Positions 34,895 through 44,764 of a stretch of 64,000 bases of DNA are shown in pieces. The stretch is from assembly GCA_019054805.1 (NCBI GenBank), contig JAHQIY010000009.1, positions 806,001 to 870,000 of the forward strand, written 5' to 3'. A model generated the notes under the pieces. The model saw only the letters and a list, made by a program, of their open reading frames with translations, searched no databases and was not told the DNA's origin. The DNA comes from Brachionus manjavacas. Taxonomy: Eukaryota > Rotifera > Eurotatoria > Ploima > Brachionidae. Made by a program: the position numbers and the translations under genes. Numbering within the stretch: the stretch's first letter is position 1; every line of letters begins with the position of its first letter.

Positions 34895-36880
34895 ATGTCT
34901 AATAAAAGAATGAGAACAAGCGTTGCATCGATCTTAGGAGAAAACTCTAGAATGGATGAATTTCTTCAGGAAAATTACAACGACTCAAATTTACAAACGC
35001 AAGCATCAGATGTTCAGCCGACTCAATCAAATACAATTTCAAACGAAAGTTTTCATGTTGAGGAAACCTCTTCGATGGATCCGAATCTTCAAGGGCAAAA
35101 TATTTTCTTCGAGGAAGTTGGCATACTACAAAAAGATAATATTGTTGTCCAAATGTTGCAATGTTTAGAATGCAAAAAGATAACATTCTAAAATATTATC
35201 AAAAGACTTCAGCAAAACCAATCTCGACTATCATTTAGAGGTAAAACACGGGATAAAAATTGCCAAAAAACAAAGAAAAATTTACTCATCAGAAAATTTA
35301 GAACAAGAAAAAGCAGATAGAGCCCTTTTGTTTTTTTAAATTTTTTGTTTTTTACCTTTTTCAATTGTAGAAAATTCACATTTTAAGGAATTTATTTTAT
35401 TATTGAATAAGGACTATAAATTACCGACAAGAAAAAAATTAAGATCCATTTTGGATGAAATTTATCAAAGAAAAAACAAGAACTCTTAACCAAACTTATT
35501 TCAGTTGATTTTTTAAGTCTTACTACAGATAGCTGGACATCTTGCCAAAACTATAGCTATTTTAGCTTAACTTGTCATTTTTTTGATAACTTTAAGCTTA
35601 AAACATATTGCTTAAACTTTAGTAACTTAGTTGGTGGTCACACTGCAGAAAATTTAGAATCTTCTATTATTGAGGTCTTAGAAAAATTTAATTTGAAAGG
35701 TAAAATTTTTTCAATTGTCTCCGATAATGCTTCGAACATTCGAAGAGCAGTTTTAGATATGGATTTAAATCATGAGCCAATTAGGTGCATAGGTCATGTC
35801 TTACAGTTGATAGTAAAAAAATTTATCGAGAAATGTGAAGATCTTGCAAAATTTAATGAAGAAAGTGAGCTAATTCAACCTGATATCAGTAATTATTCAG
35901 TGGGTAAAATTCTTTTAAAATGTAGAAGTATTGTCTGCTCGTTTAATCACTCCACTCAGCTGAAAGAATTGCTCGAAGAGCAGCAAAAGTGGAAACTAAG
36001 ATTCTGAACCTTGTCCAAGATGTAAAAACACGCTGGCATTCTACTTTTGCGATGGTAAAAGAATTTTCACACTTCATTCTTTTATAGAAACAATTTTTCA
36101 TAGGCAAGAATATAAGCAATTTAAAATAAATCTTTTAACTAGAAATGAACTAGCTTATCTAGAAGAATTAATTAATGTCCTGTCCATTTTTGATAAAGTT
36201 AGTGAAACTTTATCTGGAGAAAATTATGTAACTAGTTCAATGATCGTTCCAGGTTTTAAGTATATTGAAATGAAGTTAAGAATAAAAGTAATAACTCAAC
36301 TTTCGAAAAAAACATAAAAAATGCGTTAAAAGGTTATTATGATGAATATTTAAACAACTATGATTTAGAATCAAATGATTTTCTTTTATCAGCTACATTT
36401 TTGCATCCTTTTTATAAAAAATTTCAATTTATCACTAATGTATTAAGCAGAAATAATTGTCTAAAACTAGCAAAAAAACTTTTTAATTAACTTATTTAAG
36501 ACGAAAAGATATGACGAAAAGATATCAAGTCTAAAGAAAAAAATTAAAGAGAGAGAAAGACAATTAACAAAAAAATTAAATTTTGATTCAGATTGAGATA
36601 CTGAGGAAACAGATGAAGAAATTTTCGACATTAAAAAGAAATAAAAAGTTATCTAAATAATGATAAGAATGAAGATGCTATAGCCTTTTGGAAAAACAAT
36701 ATTTATGAGTATCCGATATTGTCTATTTTGGCAAGTGTAATTCTAGCTGCTCCGGCAACCAGCGTTCCGAGTGAAAGATTGTTTTCTCATGCTGGTTATC
36801 AGCTCTGGGATCGAAGAAATAGGCTTTCAAAAGCAAACTTTGAAAAAATAATGTTCTTATATGAAAACAAAGATTTATGA
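34895..36880 (+). pseudogene. hAT transposase, frame-broken
   Basis: Starts at ATG 34895 (MSNKRMRTSVASILGEN). Recognisable pieces follow in different frames: HFKEFILLLNKDYKLPTRKK (about 35.38 kb), LSLTTDSWTSCQNYSYFSLT (35.51) with the first catalytic Asp, and IVSDNASNIRRAV with the second catalytic Asp (35.71). Then come CIGHVLQLIVKKF (the HxLxL segment), VQDVKTRWHSTFAM (36.02) and the C-terminal dimerisation block SILASVILAAPATSVPSERL to SKANFEKIMF (36.72-36.86). This is the order of hAT DDE transposases. Frame breaks occur at A-runs near 35.18 kb and after 36.00 kb, and stops interrupt the 36.1-36.66 kb part. The gene belongs to the flanking transposon and is unlikely to be functional as read. 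Confidence 0.88.
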
Positions 36881-37185
36881 GTTTGTACTAGTTGATTATT
36901 TTTTTTTTTATTTTTTTTTATTTTTTTTTTTTGATTTTTTTTTGTATTTGATTGTATGTATTTTTTCTTCTATAATATTAAAATTTCCATTAAAAAAAGT
37001 TAAATAAATGTTTTTTAAAATTTTATTTTTTTCTTTACGATTCCCCTTATATCTGGCTTACCCTATAATTTCCTGTAAACCCTAAATTGTCTCACTAAGA
37101 TATCTCACTCCTCCCACTAAAACTATTTTTTACTTAATATAATACTAGTCCCGAGATATCTGATTCACACATTTTTGTACTCTTA

Positions 37186-37632
37186 GTCTAACTAATTCGA
37201 CTAAACTAAAATTAAGTTGACTAAAAATAAGTTAACTAAAAACTAGTCGACTAAATTTTAGTTAACTAAAAACTAGTCGACTAAATTTTAGTTAACTAAA
37301 AACTAGTCGACTAGATTTTAGTTAACTAAAAACTAGTCGACTAAAAATTAGTTAACTAAAAGCTAGTTGGCTAAATTTTAGTTAGCTAAAAACAAGTCGA
37401 CTAAAAATTAGTTAGCTAAAAGCTAGTTGGCTAAATTTTAGTTAGCTAAAAATAAGCCGACTAAAATTTAGTTAGCTAAAAACAAGTCGACTAAAAATTA
37501 GTTAACTAAAAACTAGTCGACTAAAAATTAGTTAACTAAAAATAAGTGAACTAAAAATTAGTCGGCTAAAAATTAGTTAACTAAAAATTAGTCGACTTAT
37601 TTTTAGCCGACTAAACTAAATTAGTTAAGTTA
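37186..37632. repeat. Right subterminal array of 15-bp palindromic units
   Basis: Inverted counterpart of the left array: units such as AGTCGACTAAATTTT and AGTTAACTAAAAACT alternate. Some units carry GTTGGC, GTTAGC or GCCGAC variants. The GCTAACTAAAA/GTTGGCTAAAT variants are shared with the left arm in mirrored order. Confidence 0.9.
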
Positions 37633-37828
37633 AGACCCATCTCTAATTTTTTTTTGTAGACGGACTTTAAATTTTTAATTTATTTTATCGAACTCCAGGT
37701 TAACTTAATTTTAAATGAATAAATAAATAGAAAAAAATTCAAATAAAAGTTTGTTAAAAAAACTTTGACTTAAAAAAAATTTTAACTTCAAGTCATGACT
37801 TTGACTTAAAAACAAGTCTATATTCAAA

Positions 37829-38019
37829 TATTTAAAATTAATCAAAAATGGTTAGATATTGTAAAAAAATTTAAAAATTTTAAATCATTAATTTTTTGAA
37901 AGTTTATTCTAAAAGAAAATTTTTATATTTTGTTTGAAAATAAAAAATATTATAAAAATTTATTTAAAAATCGAAAAATCGCAAAAATTTTTTTTTCTTT
38001 TTCACTCCTTGTGGAGCAT
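37829..38019. other. Short AT-rich spacer
   Basis: Separates the hAT nest from the LINE fragment. Nothing recognised. Confidence 0.4.
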
Positions 38020-38711
38020 AGGGTCATTACTTTTGATTTTCACTCAAGTCGATTTTTTGCCTTTACCCTTGCTTCTCCCCATGTCATTCCCATTTCGATG
38101 AGCTCTTTCGTGATTGTTGATTTCCATGTTACTGCTGGTCTTCCTACCCTCCGTCGCCCTTGAAGTGTACATTGAAGGGCTCTTTTTGGTATCCGTGTTT
38201 CTTTCATTCTAAGTAAATGCTCAAGCTATCGCAGTTTTTAATTCTTAATTCACTGTATTAATGGCTTTGAATTTGTTCTTCTGTATAGGTCAGCATTCGA
38301 CAATGTCTCAGACCAGTGTATGCCAAGAATCCTCCCCAGGCTTTCAGTGTGGAAGGTGTAAGGCTTTTCCTTCAAATTCACACATCCTCCAACATTAACT
38401 TTCGTACATCAGTGCACCAGATGATCTTCAAAGTCTAAATATTCAAGTTTTGCTGTTAATCCCCATTGAATGCCCCTCTCACTAACAGTTGTTTTCTTAA
38501 TGACAAAGTCAATCAGTATTATAAATTGTTTCGGAGAGAGAATGCACCCTTGTCTGACTCCTGTACACACTTGTAAGCTCTCAGATTGTCCTTTTTCCAG
38601 AATCACGCTACACTCGAATTTCTCGTAGAAGAGTTTTATCAAGCCAACTATCTTCTGTGGCCCGCCATAAGATCTCAATATGGCCCACAAGATTTCTCTG
38701 TATAAAAGCAA
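38020..38711 (-). mobile_element. LINE fragment A (reverse transcriptase and C-terminal tail), degenerate
   Basis: Minus-strand reverse transcriptase blocks: LYREILWAILRSYG, VGLIKLFYEKFECSV and VRQGCILSP, then the catalytic-box region LDFEDHLVH, where the usual F/Y-A-D-D is changed to F-E-D-H. Further along, the C-terminal pattern GRRRVGRPAVTW and EMGMTWGEARVKAKNRLE (38.03-38.15 kb) is the end typical of a LINE type common in invertebrates. The copy is truncated at its 5' end and broken, so it is dead. The exact LINE clade cannot be fixed by eye. Confidence 0.8.
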
Positions 38712-38913
38712 AAATTACCAAATTTTTTTCTAAAATATCTTTTTACAGAAAAATTTTATAATCATATTTTTCAACTTGTTCCGATGCATTATAAAAGAAT
38801 TTTGATTTGAGGACCTTGATGAAGATCAATTCTTTCAACATTTTTATTTTAAATTTGAATAGAAGTATAGAGATCCATTCTAAAATGCACTAAAACTTAT
38901 TAATAGAAAAAAA

Positions 38914-40385
38914 ATAATAAATAAATAAATAAATTTATTCTTACGATTAAATTGAAAAGATAATAATGTAATACTTACGAATAAATTTGTAAGGTAGTAG
39001 TAATAATAAATGGCTGGGCAGCTTCTGCCTAGTGTTACACTTTACACCCCTGAAACTAATAAATTATAAATCATTTGTCCAATCTTGCTTTAAAAACATT
39101 TAAGCTTCGTGATTCAACAATCATCCTTGGTAGCTGATTCCAAGTTTTGGACACTCTATTCATAAAGAAATGATGTCTATTTGAGTTGCTAGTGATCTCT
39201 CGCACTATCTTTTGATTGTGGCTTCTCAAATTTAATGTACTTGACGGTGTGTTGTCAAAGAAGGGCCAATTTATTTGTTCTGCTCCGCGGGACAGCTTAA
39301 AATTGTTGAATTAAATAACCTCTCGTTCTGCGCGTTACTAGATCTTAAAATCCAGCTCTGCGTAGTCGCTCGTCGTAGCCAAGGTGTCTTAGGCCGTTTA
39401 TTGATCTTAAAGCTCTTCTTTGAACCTTTTCAATTTTCCCAGTCGATTTCTTGAAGCGAGGATTCCATACTGGTGCTGCAAACTTCAAATGCGGTCTTAT
39501 AAAGGTTGGATATATAATTTTTGCAATGTGACTGTCAAAATTTTTGAAGGTATTTAACATCATACCGAGAATATGATTTGCTTTTGAAGCCATTTTTTCT
39601 GAGTGTATATTGAATTTCCCATTTGATGATATTATAACCCTAAGGTCTCTTTCATCAGTCGTCTCTTCAACATTTACAGTTTCGCCGGTGACTTGATCAG
39701 TGAGAAAATACTTTAGTTTAGGATTATCTTTTCCTAAATGCATTATTTTACATTTCTTGCAATTTAGGCTCATTTGCCATAATCTGCACCATTCTTGCAA
39801 TGCGTTTATTTCACCTTGAAGTGAGTAATCAAATGCATTTCTCAGAACCTTAAAAATCTTTAAGTCATCCGCGTACAGAAGACAATTTCTCAAATTATCT
39901 GGCAAGTCATTTATAAATATGATGAAAAGAATTGGTCCTAAAACAGAACCTTGAGGTACGCCGCTAGTGACTGATTTAAATTCTGATTTAATGTCCCCCA
40001 TGACTACTTTCTGTGATCTCCCAATCAAAAAGTCTGACAACCAATCGAGCAATTTTCCACTTATGCCGATCTCTTTAAGCTAAAAGAGCAGCTTTAGATG
40101 GGAAACTCTATCAAAGGCTTTCTCAAAATCGGCCTAGGAAACACTAAGCATTTCTTCTCCGCAAAGCACTTTGTGATGTAATCCTGTGATTCAAGCAAAT
40201 TCGTAGCGCATGATTTACGAGGAACAAATCCGTGTTGTTTATCGTTTAGATATCCATTAGTGTTGAGATAGGTGCAAATGTGGTCACGGATGATTCCCTC
40301 CATGATCTTACATGGGATAAAAGTGAGAGAAACAGGCCTATAGTTAATTGGCTCTGATCAATTTCCTTTTTTGAAAAAAAAAGTA
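38914..40385 (-). mobile_element. CR1-like LINE fragment B, 5'-truncated
   Basis: Minus strand. Starts inside the reverse transcriptase (NYRPVSLT, then EGIIRDHICTYL, KQHGFVPRKSCATNLL, about 40.1-40.35 kb) and crosses a frame break near 40.09 kb. It continues with SGVPQGSVLGPILFIIFIND, the catalytic box LLYADDLKIF (39.87 kb), DERDLRVIISSNGKF and FIRPHLKFAAPVWNP. After another frame break near 39.34 kb come FFMNRVSKTWNQLP and SLNVFKARLDK. A 3' untranslated part ends in an ATAA microsatellite at 38914-38934. No endonuclease part is present. It is a dead 5'-truncated insertion. Confidence 0.85.
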
Positions 40386-40947
40386 AAAACTAACTTTCGA
40401 TTCTCGATGCCTTTACATATTCCTCGAATTAACTAAGCATGTGAAGAACTTTGGTTTAAGTTTTTTCTGATGATCCGTATCCGAAATTGCGGATTGTTGG
40501 CATTTTAACGGCTGTGCAATCCGAAGGTCCTAAAGGTCCTAGAGCTTAGCTCTGATTTGTGCTTGAAAGAGTACCAAAAGTTGCACCAGAAAAGTGGTAG
40601 GAGCCGAAAGGCGGGCCTTTGGTTCTGGCTAATAAAAGTGATACGTAATTTTTTTTTGTTCTTTTTTATTTCAAAGATCTGTGCAGCAAAAAATAAAAGT
40701 CCTAGGGCTTAGATCTCGATTGTACGTGAAAGATCAAAAAAGTTTGTCATAGAAAACACTTTACTAGAGTTTATTAAATTATTCCTTCGGTCTCTAAGTG
40801 GTGATTCGTGTTTTAGCAATAACTGAAAAGATACATCAAAATTTTTTTTCATCAAACAAAAAATTAATTAAAATTAAAATCAATTAAAATATAAAATGTA
40901 AAAAAAAATCGCAATAAAGCTTTTTTGACTAGTTTAGGTCTACCACG
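40386..40947. other. Non-coding, locally GC-richer; imperfect internal duplication
   Basis: A segment beginning CCTAGAGCTTAGCTCTGATT near 40537 is echoed by CCTAGGGCTTAGATCTCGAT near 40701. Both are followed by GTGCTTGAAAGA/GTACGTGAAAGA. It may be part of an element 5' to the LINE, but I cannot classify it. Confidence 0.4.
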
Positions 40948-41029
40948 AGTTCTTTTTTCACCAACATCATGTTGGTGAAAAAAGAACTGATAATGCTAAG
41001 ACACTTGAGTCAAGTGTCTTAGCATTATC
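40948..41029. repeat. Two abutting perfect 41-bp palindromes
   Basis: Palindrome 1 is 40948-40988: arms 40948-40967 and 40969-40988 are exact complements around one C. Palindrome 2 is 40989-41029: arms 40989-41008 and 41010-41029 are exact complements around one G. Both have 20-bp arms and a single central base, and they abut with no base between them. The two arm sequences are unrelated (AGTTCTTTTTTCACCAACAT and GATAATGCTAAGACACTTGA). No target duplication or coding sequence was seen. Confidence 0.9.
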
Positions 41030-41188
41030 ATGAATTTTAGTTAATTTATTTTTTTACAATTTTTGCATGTATAACTTTTTGAATATCTTGGACAATTACA
41101 TGAAATTCTCCCATATTCTTACCAATTTTCATTTACATCATTTATTCATCATCATTCTTTGATAAGTGCATTGTTCGATTCAATTCAA

Positions 41189-41541
41189 TTATTCGTAATT
41201 CCAATTCCATGTTCCATTTTCCCATAATTCAACTTCATCATTTGAATCATTGAAAAATAAATAAATTTCAGTTTCAGAATTTTTTCGATCTATAGAACAA
41301 TAATAATATTGTTTACTTCCATATCTACAACTATGTAAAACTTTTTTTCCAACTTTCTTCAATTTAAATTGATTTTTCATCGTGGAAAGTCTTAACGTAA
41401 CTAATGATCTAACTTTGCCATGAAATTTTTGGTTCGGTTGTATGGTTTTAGAAAGATTTTCTTCATTTGATCTTTCATGATGCGGACGACATTTTTTAGG
41501 AATTAAATTTGAATCAAATTTTTTAAGAAAAATTTTGTTTG
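41189..41541 (-). CDS. Unrecognised exon, possibly the N-terminal zinc-finger part of a transposase
   Basis: Open frame of 117 codons on the minus strand from a good splice acceptor (AG just before 41541) to a stop at 41189; internal ATG at 41380. Sequence features: KKCRPHHERSNEENLSKT, then KVRSLVTLRL, a basic stretch FKLKKVGKKV and SCRYGSKQYYYCSIDRK. It ends with an acidic/aromatic part (IYLFFNDSNDEVELWENG). The CSIDRK to IYLFFND layout is loosely reminiscent of FLYWCH/WRKY-type zinc fingers at the start of Mutator-like transposases, but key Cys/His spacing is not convincing. Donor exons upstream were not found. It could be a decayed element piece or chance. Confidence 0.3.
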
Positions 41542-41692
41542 CTGAATAATTTTTTAATTTAATCTATCAAAAATATTATTGATTAAAAAAAAATTATCTT
41601 GTTAAGTTAATTTTTATTTGTAGTAAAAAAAATAGTTTTGATGATAATTTTTTATTTATTTAAAGATTAAAAAATTTATTCTCGTGTAGTAT

Positions 41693-41784
41693 TGATGTTT
41701 CTTTATTAAAAAAAAAAAATACTTTATTGTTTGGTTGTAGAATAGCTGAAAATTACAAGAGTTTAAAAAAATAAAGAAACATCA
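41693..41784. repeat. 15-bp perfect inverted repeat, 92 bp overall
   Basis: Arms 41693-41707 (TGATGTTTCTTTATT) and 41770-41784 are exact complements, enclosing an A-rich 62 bp. It could be a tiny foldback element; no target duplication was recognised. Confidence 0.55.
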
Positions 41785-42364
41785 GTTTTACATAAGTGGT
41801 TTGACCCAGAGTTGGTCAAGACTGACGTTGACTCTAAAAATTTAGATTTGGATTTCATTAGAGATAAAGACAAGAATTTGGAAAAAATTATTAAAAAAAC
41901 TTGTTTTTATCGATAATGAATGTAATTTTAATCGAAGTGAATCAATTTCTTTTGCTTAAACGAGCAAACTTAAAAATATTTAATTTTTTTAAATTCAATT
42001 ATTTTAATATAAAATCTCAGTTATTTAAGCTTTAGATAAATTCTAAAAAACTGAAATATGATTCTTCCTCCATCATTATCACAAGGCCTTTAATTCTGCT
42101 CAATTGATTATCAGCCAAATGGATGAATACAGAGTAATAAATTAATAAAAAATTACAATTAATCTATTTATTTGTAATCTGAATATTTTAATTGAACTGG
42201 GCTCAATCCAACTTCCAAAAAAAAATTGGAAAAAAATACAAATTATGTATCCAAAACTTAATTGTTAATTCTAATAAATTAAATTCTTTTAAAGTTCTTA
42301 ATCGACTTATACTAATCGGGACAGATTTGAATATCACCCCATCTTTTTTATAATATTTTGAGTA

Positions 42365-42505
42365 CACTGATAAAAATACATGTAATGACATACACAGTAA
42401 GTCTAAATTTGGATCTTACTGATTGGATTTTTGCTGCGTTTTTTAAATGTGTAAGTTCCAAATTAGCACTAACTGTTAATGTCATAACATGTATTTTTAT
42501 CAGTA
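42365..42505. mobile_element. Tc1/mariner-type miniature element, 141 bp
   Basis: Left end CACTGATAAAAATACATGT and right end (complement) TACTGATAAAAATACATGT. Complementarity continues inward for roughly 45 bp (ATGACAT, AAATTTGGA words). TA dinucleotides flank both ends (42363-42364 and 42506-42507), as expected from a TA target duplication. Non-coding. Confidence 0.7.
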
Positions 42506-42703
42506 TATATCATGTATTTCGGCGTGATTTATGACTGATATTTATTACTGATTTAATTATTTGATATAATATTTAAATAAATAGACAAACAAAATTTTAA
42601 AAAATAATATTTTGAATTTTTTAATAAAAATCAACTACAATCAATCAATTGATTAGTCAACTTTTTTCTTAATTGATTTTTCTTCAAGAAACCTTAAACG
42701 GAT

Positions 42704-43001
42704 TTGTTTATGAAAAATTTAATTATTTAACTGATGTTAAACAAACATTAAATTAATAAAAAGAGGTTCATGAAAACGGAGTAATCTAGTTCATTTCAAA
42801 AGACAAAATGTATCATAATTTCTAGTTTTTATCATGTTAGACGAAAACAAATAAAATTTCTTGGTAAATGGTTATTTTTTTAAATAATTTACTAAATGTT
42901 AAAGCGGAAACAAATTTTCATACTATTGAAAAACTAAATTAAAAAAAATGATTTATTGACATGCAGCTATTGTAGGATATCCTTAAAAGTGTCATGTTTT
43001 G
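42704..43001. repeat. Dispersed repeat, family R1, copy 2
   Basis: Direct-orientation copy of 28021-28321, with the same order of conserved words and the same sharp right end at the block ending GTCATGTTTTG. Small indels and about 10-20% substitutions by eye. Confidence 0.75.
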
Positions 43002-43451
43002 GTAATCAAGTAACATTGATTTATTGACATAAGAAATTGTTTTATAAAATAAAATATTTAAGGTGAAGATATCAATAGAAGCAAATTCTGTGGTTCGAAA
43101 ATGTAAAAATGTAAGGGCAAACGGGGTTTGAAATGCATAAAGTAGCAAAAAAATCCAATTTAATTTAATCTTTACGTAAATTTTTGAAGCTGAATTAGGA
43201 GTAAAAGAATGAAAAAAATTACTACATTTTTATAATTTATTTATAAATTAAGAGTTATTTTAAGCTAAAATCATTAAAAGATTCAAAGATTAAAAGATTC
43301 TTAGATGGAAATGGGATAATAAATGGTTCGTAAAAGTATGGGTTAGACTCAAAAATGCGTCTTATGGCATTCAAAAAGTTTCTCTTTGTTTAATTTTGAT
43401 TTTTTTAATATTTTTATAAGCAAAATTTTCCAAATATTCTTTGATTAAATC

Positions 43452-43798
43452 AGAGTTGTTTAAAAGTCGCAAGTCCAAGTCCGGACTTTGAAATTTTTTT
43501 AATTAAAAAACTAATAAAAATTTGCGCGTAATTCTCAACTAATGTCAAAGCATTTTTTCCAGTCATTTTTTATTGCTTAACATAATCGTTAGATTTTTTG
43601 CATTCAATGAAGACTTTTTAACTAAAATTGCAAGAACATTCTGAAATGTGAAAAATCTATTTTCATTAGATAAAAAAAAAGTCCAAGTCCGGACTTTTTT
43701 AAAAAAAAATAAAAAAAGTCTTTGACTCTGACTTTTGAAAAAAATTTTATAAAAAAGTCCGGGCTTGGACTTTAATTTGGGACTTTTAAACAACTCTC
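43452..43798. mobile_element. hAT-type miniature element H1, complete copy (347 bp)
   Basis: Left end CAGAGTTGTTTAAAAGTC and right end (complement) GAGAGTTGTTTAAAAGTC, each followed inward by CCAAG-CCGGACTTT words. It is flanked by an 8-bp duplication with one mismatch (GATTAAAT 43444-43451, GATTGAAT 43799-43806). Non-coding. Same terminus as the split element at 33276-37820. Confidence 0.8.
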
Positions 43799-44269
43799 GA
43801 TTGAATCAAGGTTCTAAAAAGACCAATTCTTTGTATTCGAATCAGATACTAATTTTTTTAAACCAGGTCCATTTTTAAAAGAGTTACAATCAGCTCATCT
43901 TCTAATTAATACTAATAAAAATAATTCATAATTCTAAAGCATAAAAATAACGGGTCAGTCCATTTCATAATTCATTGTAGCCTTCAATACCATTCCAACT
44001 CACAACCGGTTAAATAAGTACCAGACGCAGACCCTCTGAAACAAAACTTGACCAATCCAACTCATAATTAAAGTAACTAAAGTGAAAATTCCTCCCTAGA
44101 TTCAAGGTTAGAACTCTGGTTATCATCACTTGTCTCCAACCAAATCAATCTAATTCCAATTTAGATTATTAGTTAATTTTGTTAAAATTTTGAACTATCA
44201 TACTCATTTTTGTTCCCATTTACTACTCTATAAATAAAAAAGTGTTCCTTCTGACTCAATTTTTTAAGT

Positions 44270-44764
44270 GTCTGCCCGGATAGTCTCCTTTTGTGTCCTT
44301 TGATTCCCTGAGCTGGCCCAGATGAAGCTATCGAGTTACATTTGATAGGAAGTTTTTTCCAAATAGCATTATTTATACCATTTTGGAATTTAAATAACTA
44401 GATCAAGTCACCTCTTTCTCTTCTTTTGCTCATGGGGGTTAAATCAAGAACTGCTAGTCTCCTGCTATATTCCCAGTTACGGATTCTTGGTACTAACTTT
44501 GTGGTTCTTTTCTGTACATTCTCAAGTATTCTAATATCCTTTACCGTATTCTAGATGAGGTCTTAAAAATGTGGAAAACAATAGCCTTAGCGTATCAACG
44601 GTCCAGAATCTGTAAGTTCGCCTTAATTGACCCGAAACAGCATTTTCCTTATTTGCTTGGATCTTAATATGCGCTGAAAACTTAAAATTTGGTAAAAGAG
44701 TCACACCAGGATCTGTTTCAGAGTCAACATATTCAAGATAGTTGCTAATGTCAAAACCATCCAT
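44270..44764 (-). mobile_element. LINE fragment C, C-terminal part of a reverse transcriptase
   Basis: Minus strand: DSETDPGVTLLPNFKFSAHI, then YRFWTVDTLRLLFSTFLRPH at 44.55-44.65 kb. These are the post-catalytic thumb-region motifs of CR1-like LINEs. Frame breaks are followed by RNWEYSRRLAVLDLTPMSKR. It is a short dead fragment without the catalytic box. Confidence 0.75.

Larger units (their letters stand above)
33319..37645 (+). mobile_element. hAT transposon with satellite-like terminal repeats, 4.3 kb, defective
   Basis: Ends TAGTGATGGG (33319) and the complement of TAGAGATGGG (37645), flanked by an 8-bp duplication ATTTTTTT (33311-33318 and 37646-37653). Each end continues into a roughly 430-bp array of 15-bp units carrying GTTAAC or GTCGAC (33341-33766 and 37186-37632), arranged as inverted copies. 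The interior encodes a broken hAT transposase (34895-36880). Everything fits a once-autonomous hAT element inserted inside another hAT-type element. Confidence 0.88.
33276..37820. mobile_element. hAT-type element H1 (about 210 bp) split by a nested hAT transposon
   Basis: Left end CAGAGCTGTTTTTAAGTC (33276-33293); right end is the complement of TAGACTTGTTTTTAAGTC (37803-37820). It is flanked by a perfect 8-bp duplication TATTCAAA at 33268-33275 and 37821-37828. The same terminal motif defines the copy at 43452-43798. Its sequence is interrupted after 33318 by the larger element at 33319-37645. The 8-bp duplication and CAGAG-type terminus indicate the hAT superfamily. Confidence 0.8.

Noticed and set aside
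37930..38163. Plus-strand frame of 77 codons
   Set aside because: It is antisense to the C-terminal tail of LINE fragment A.
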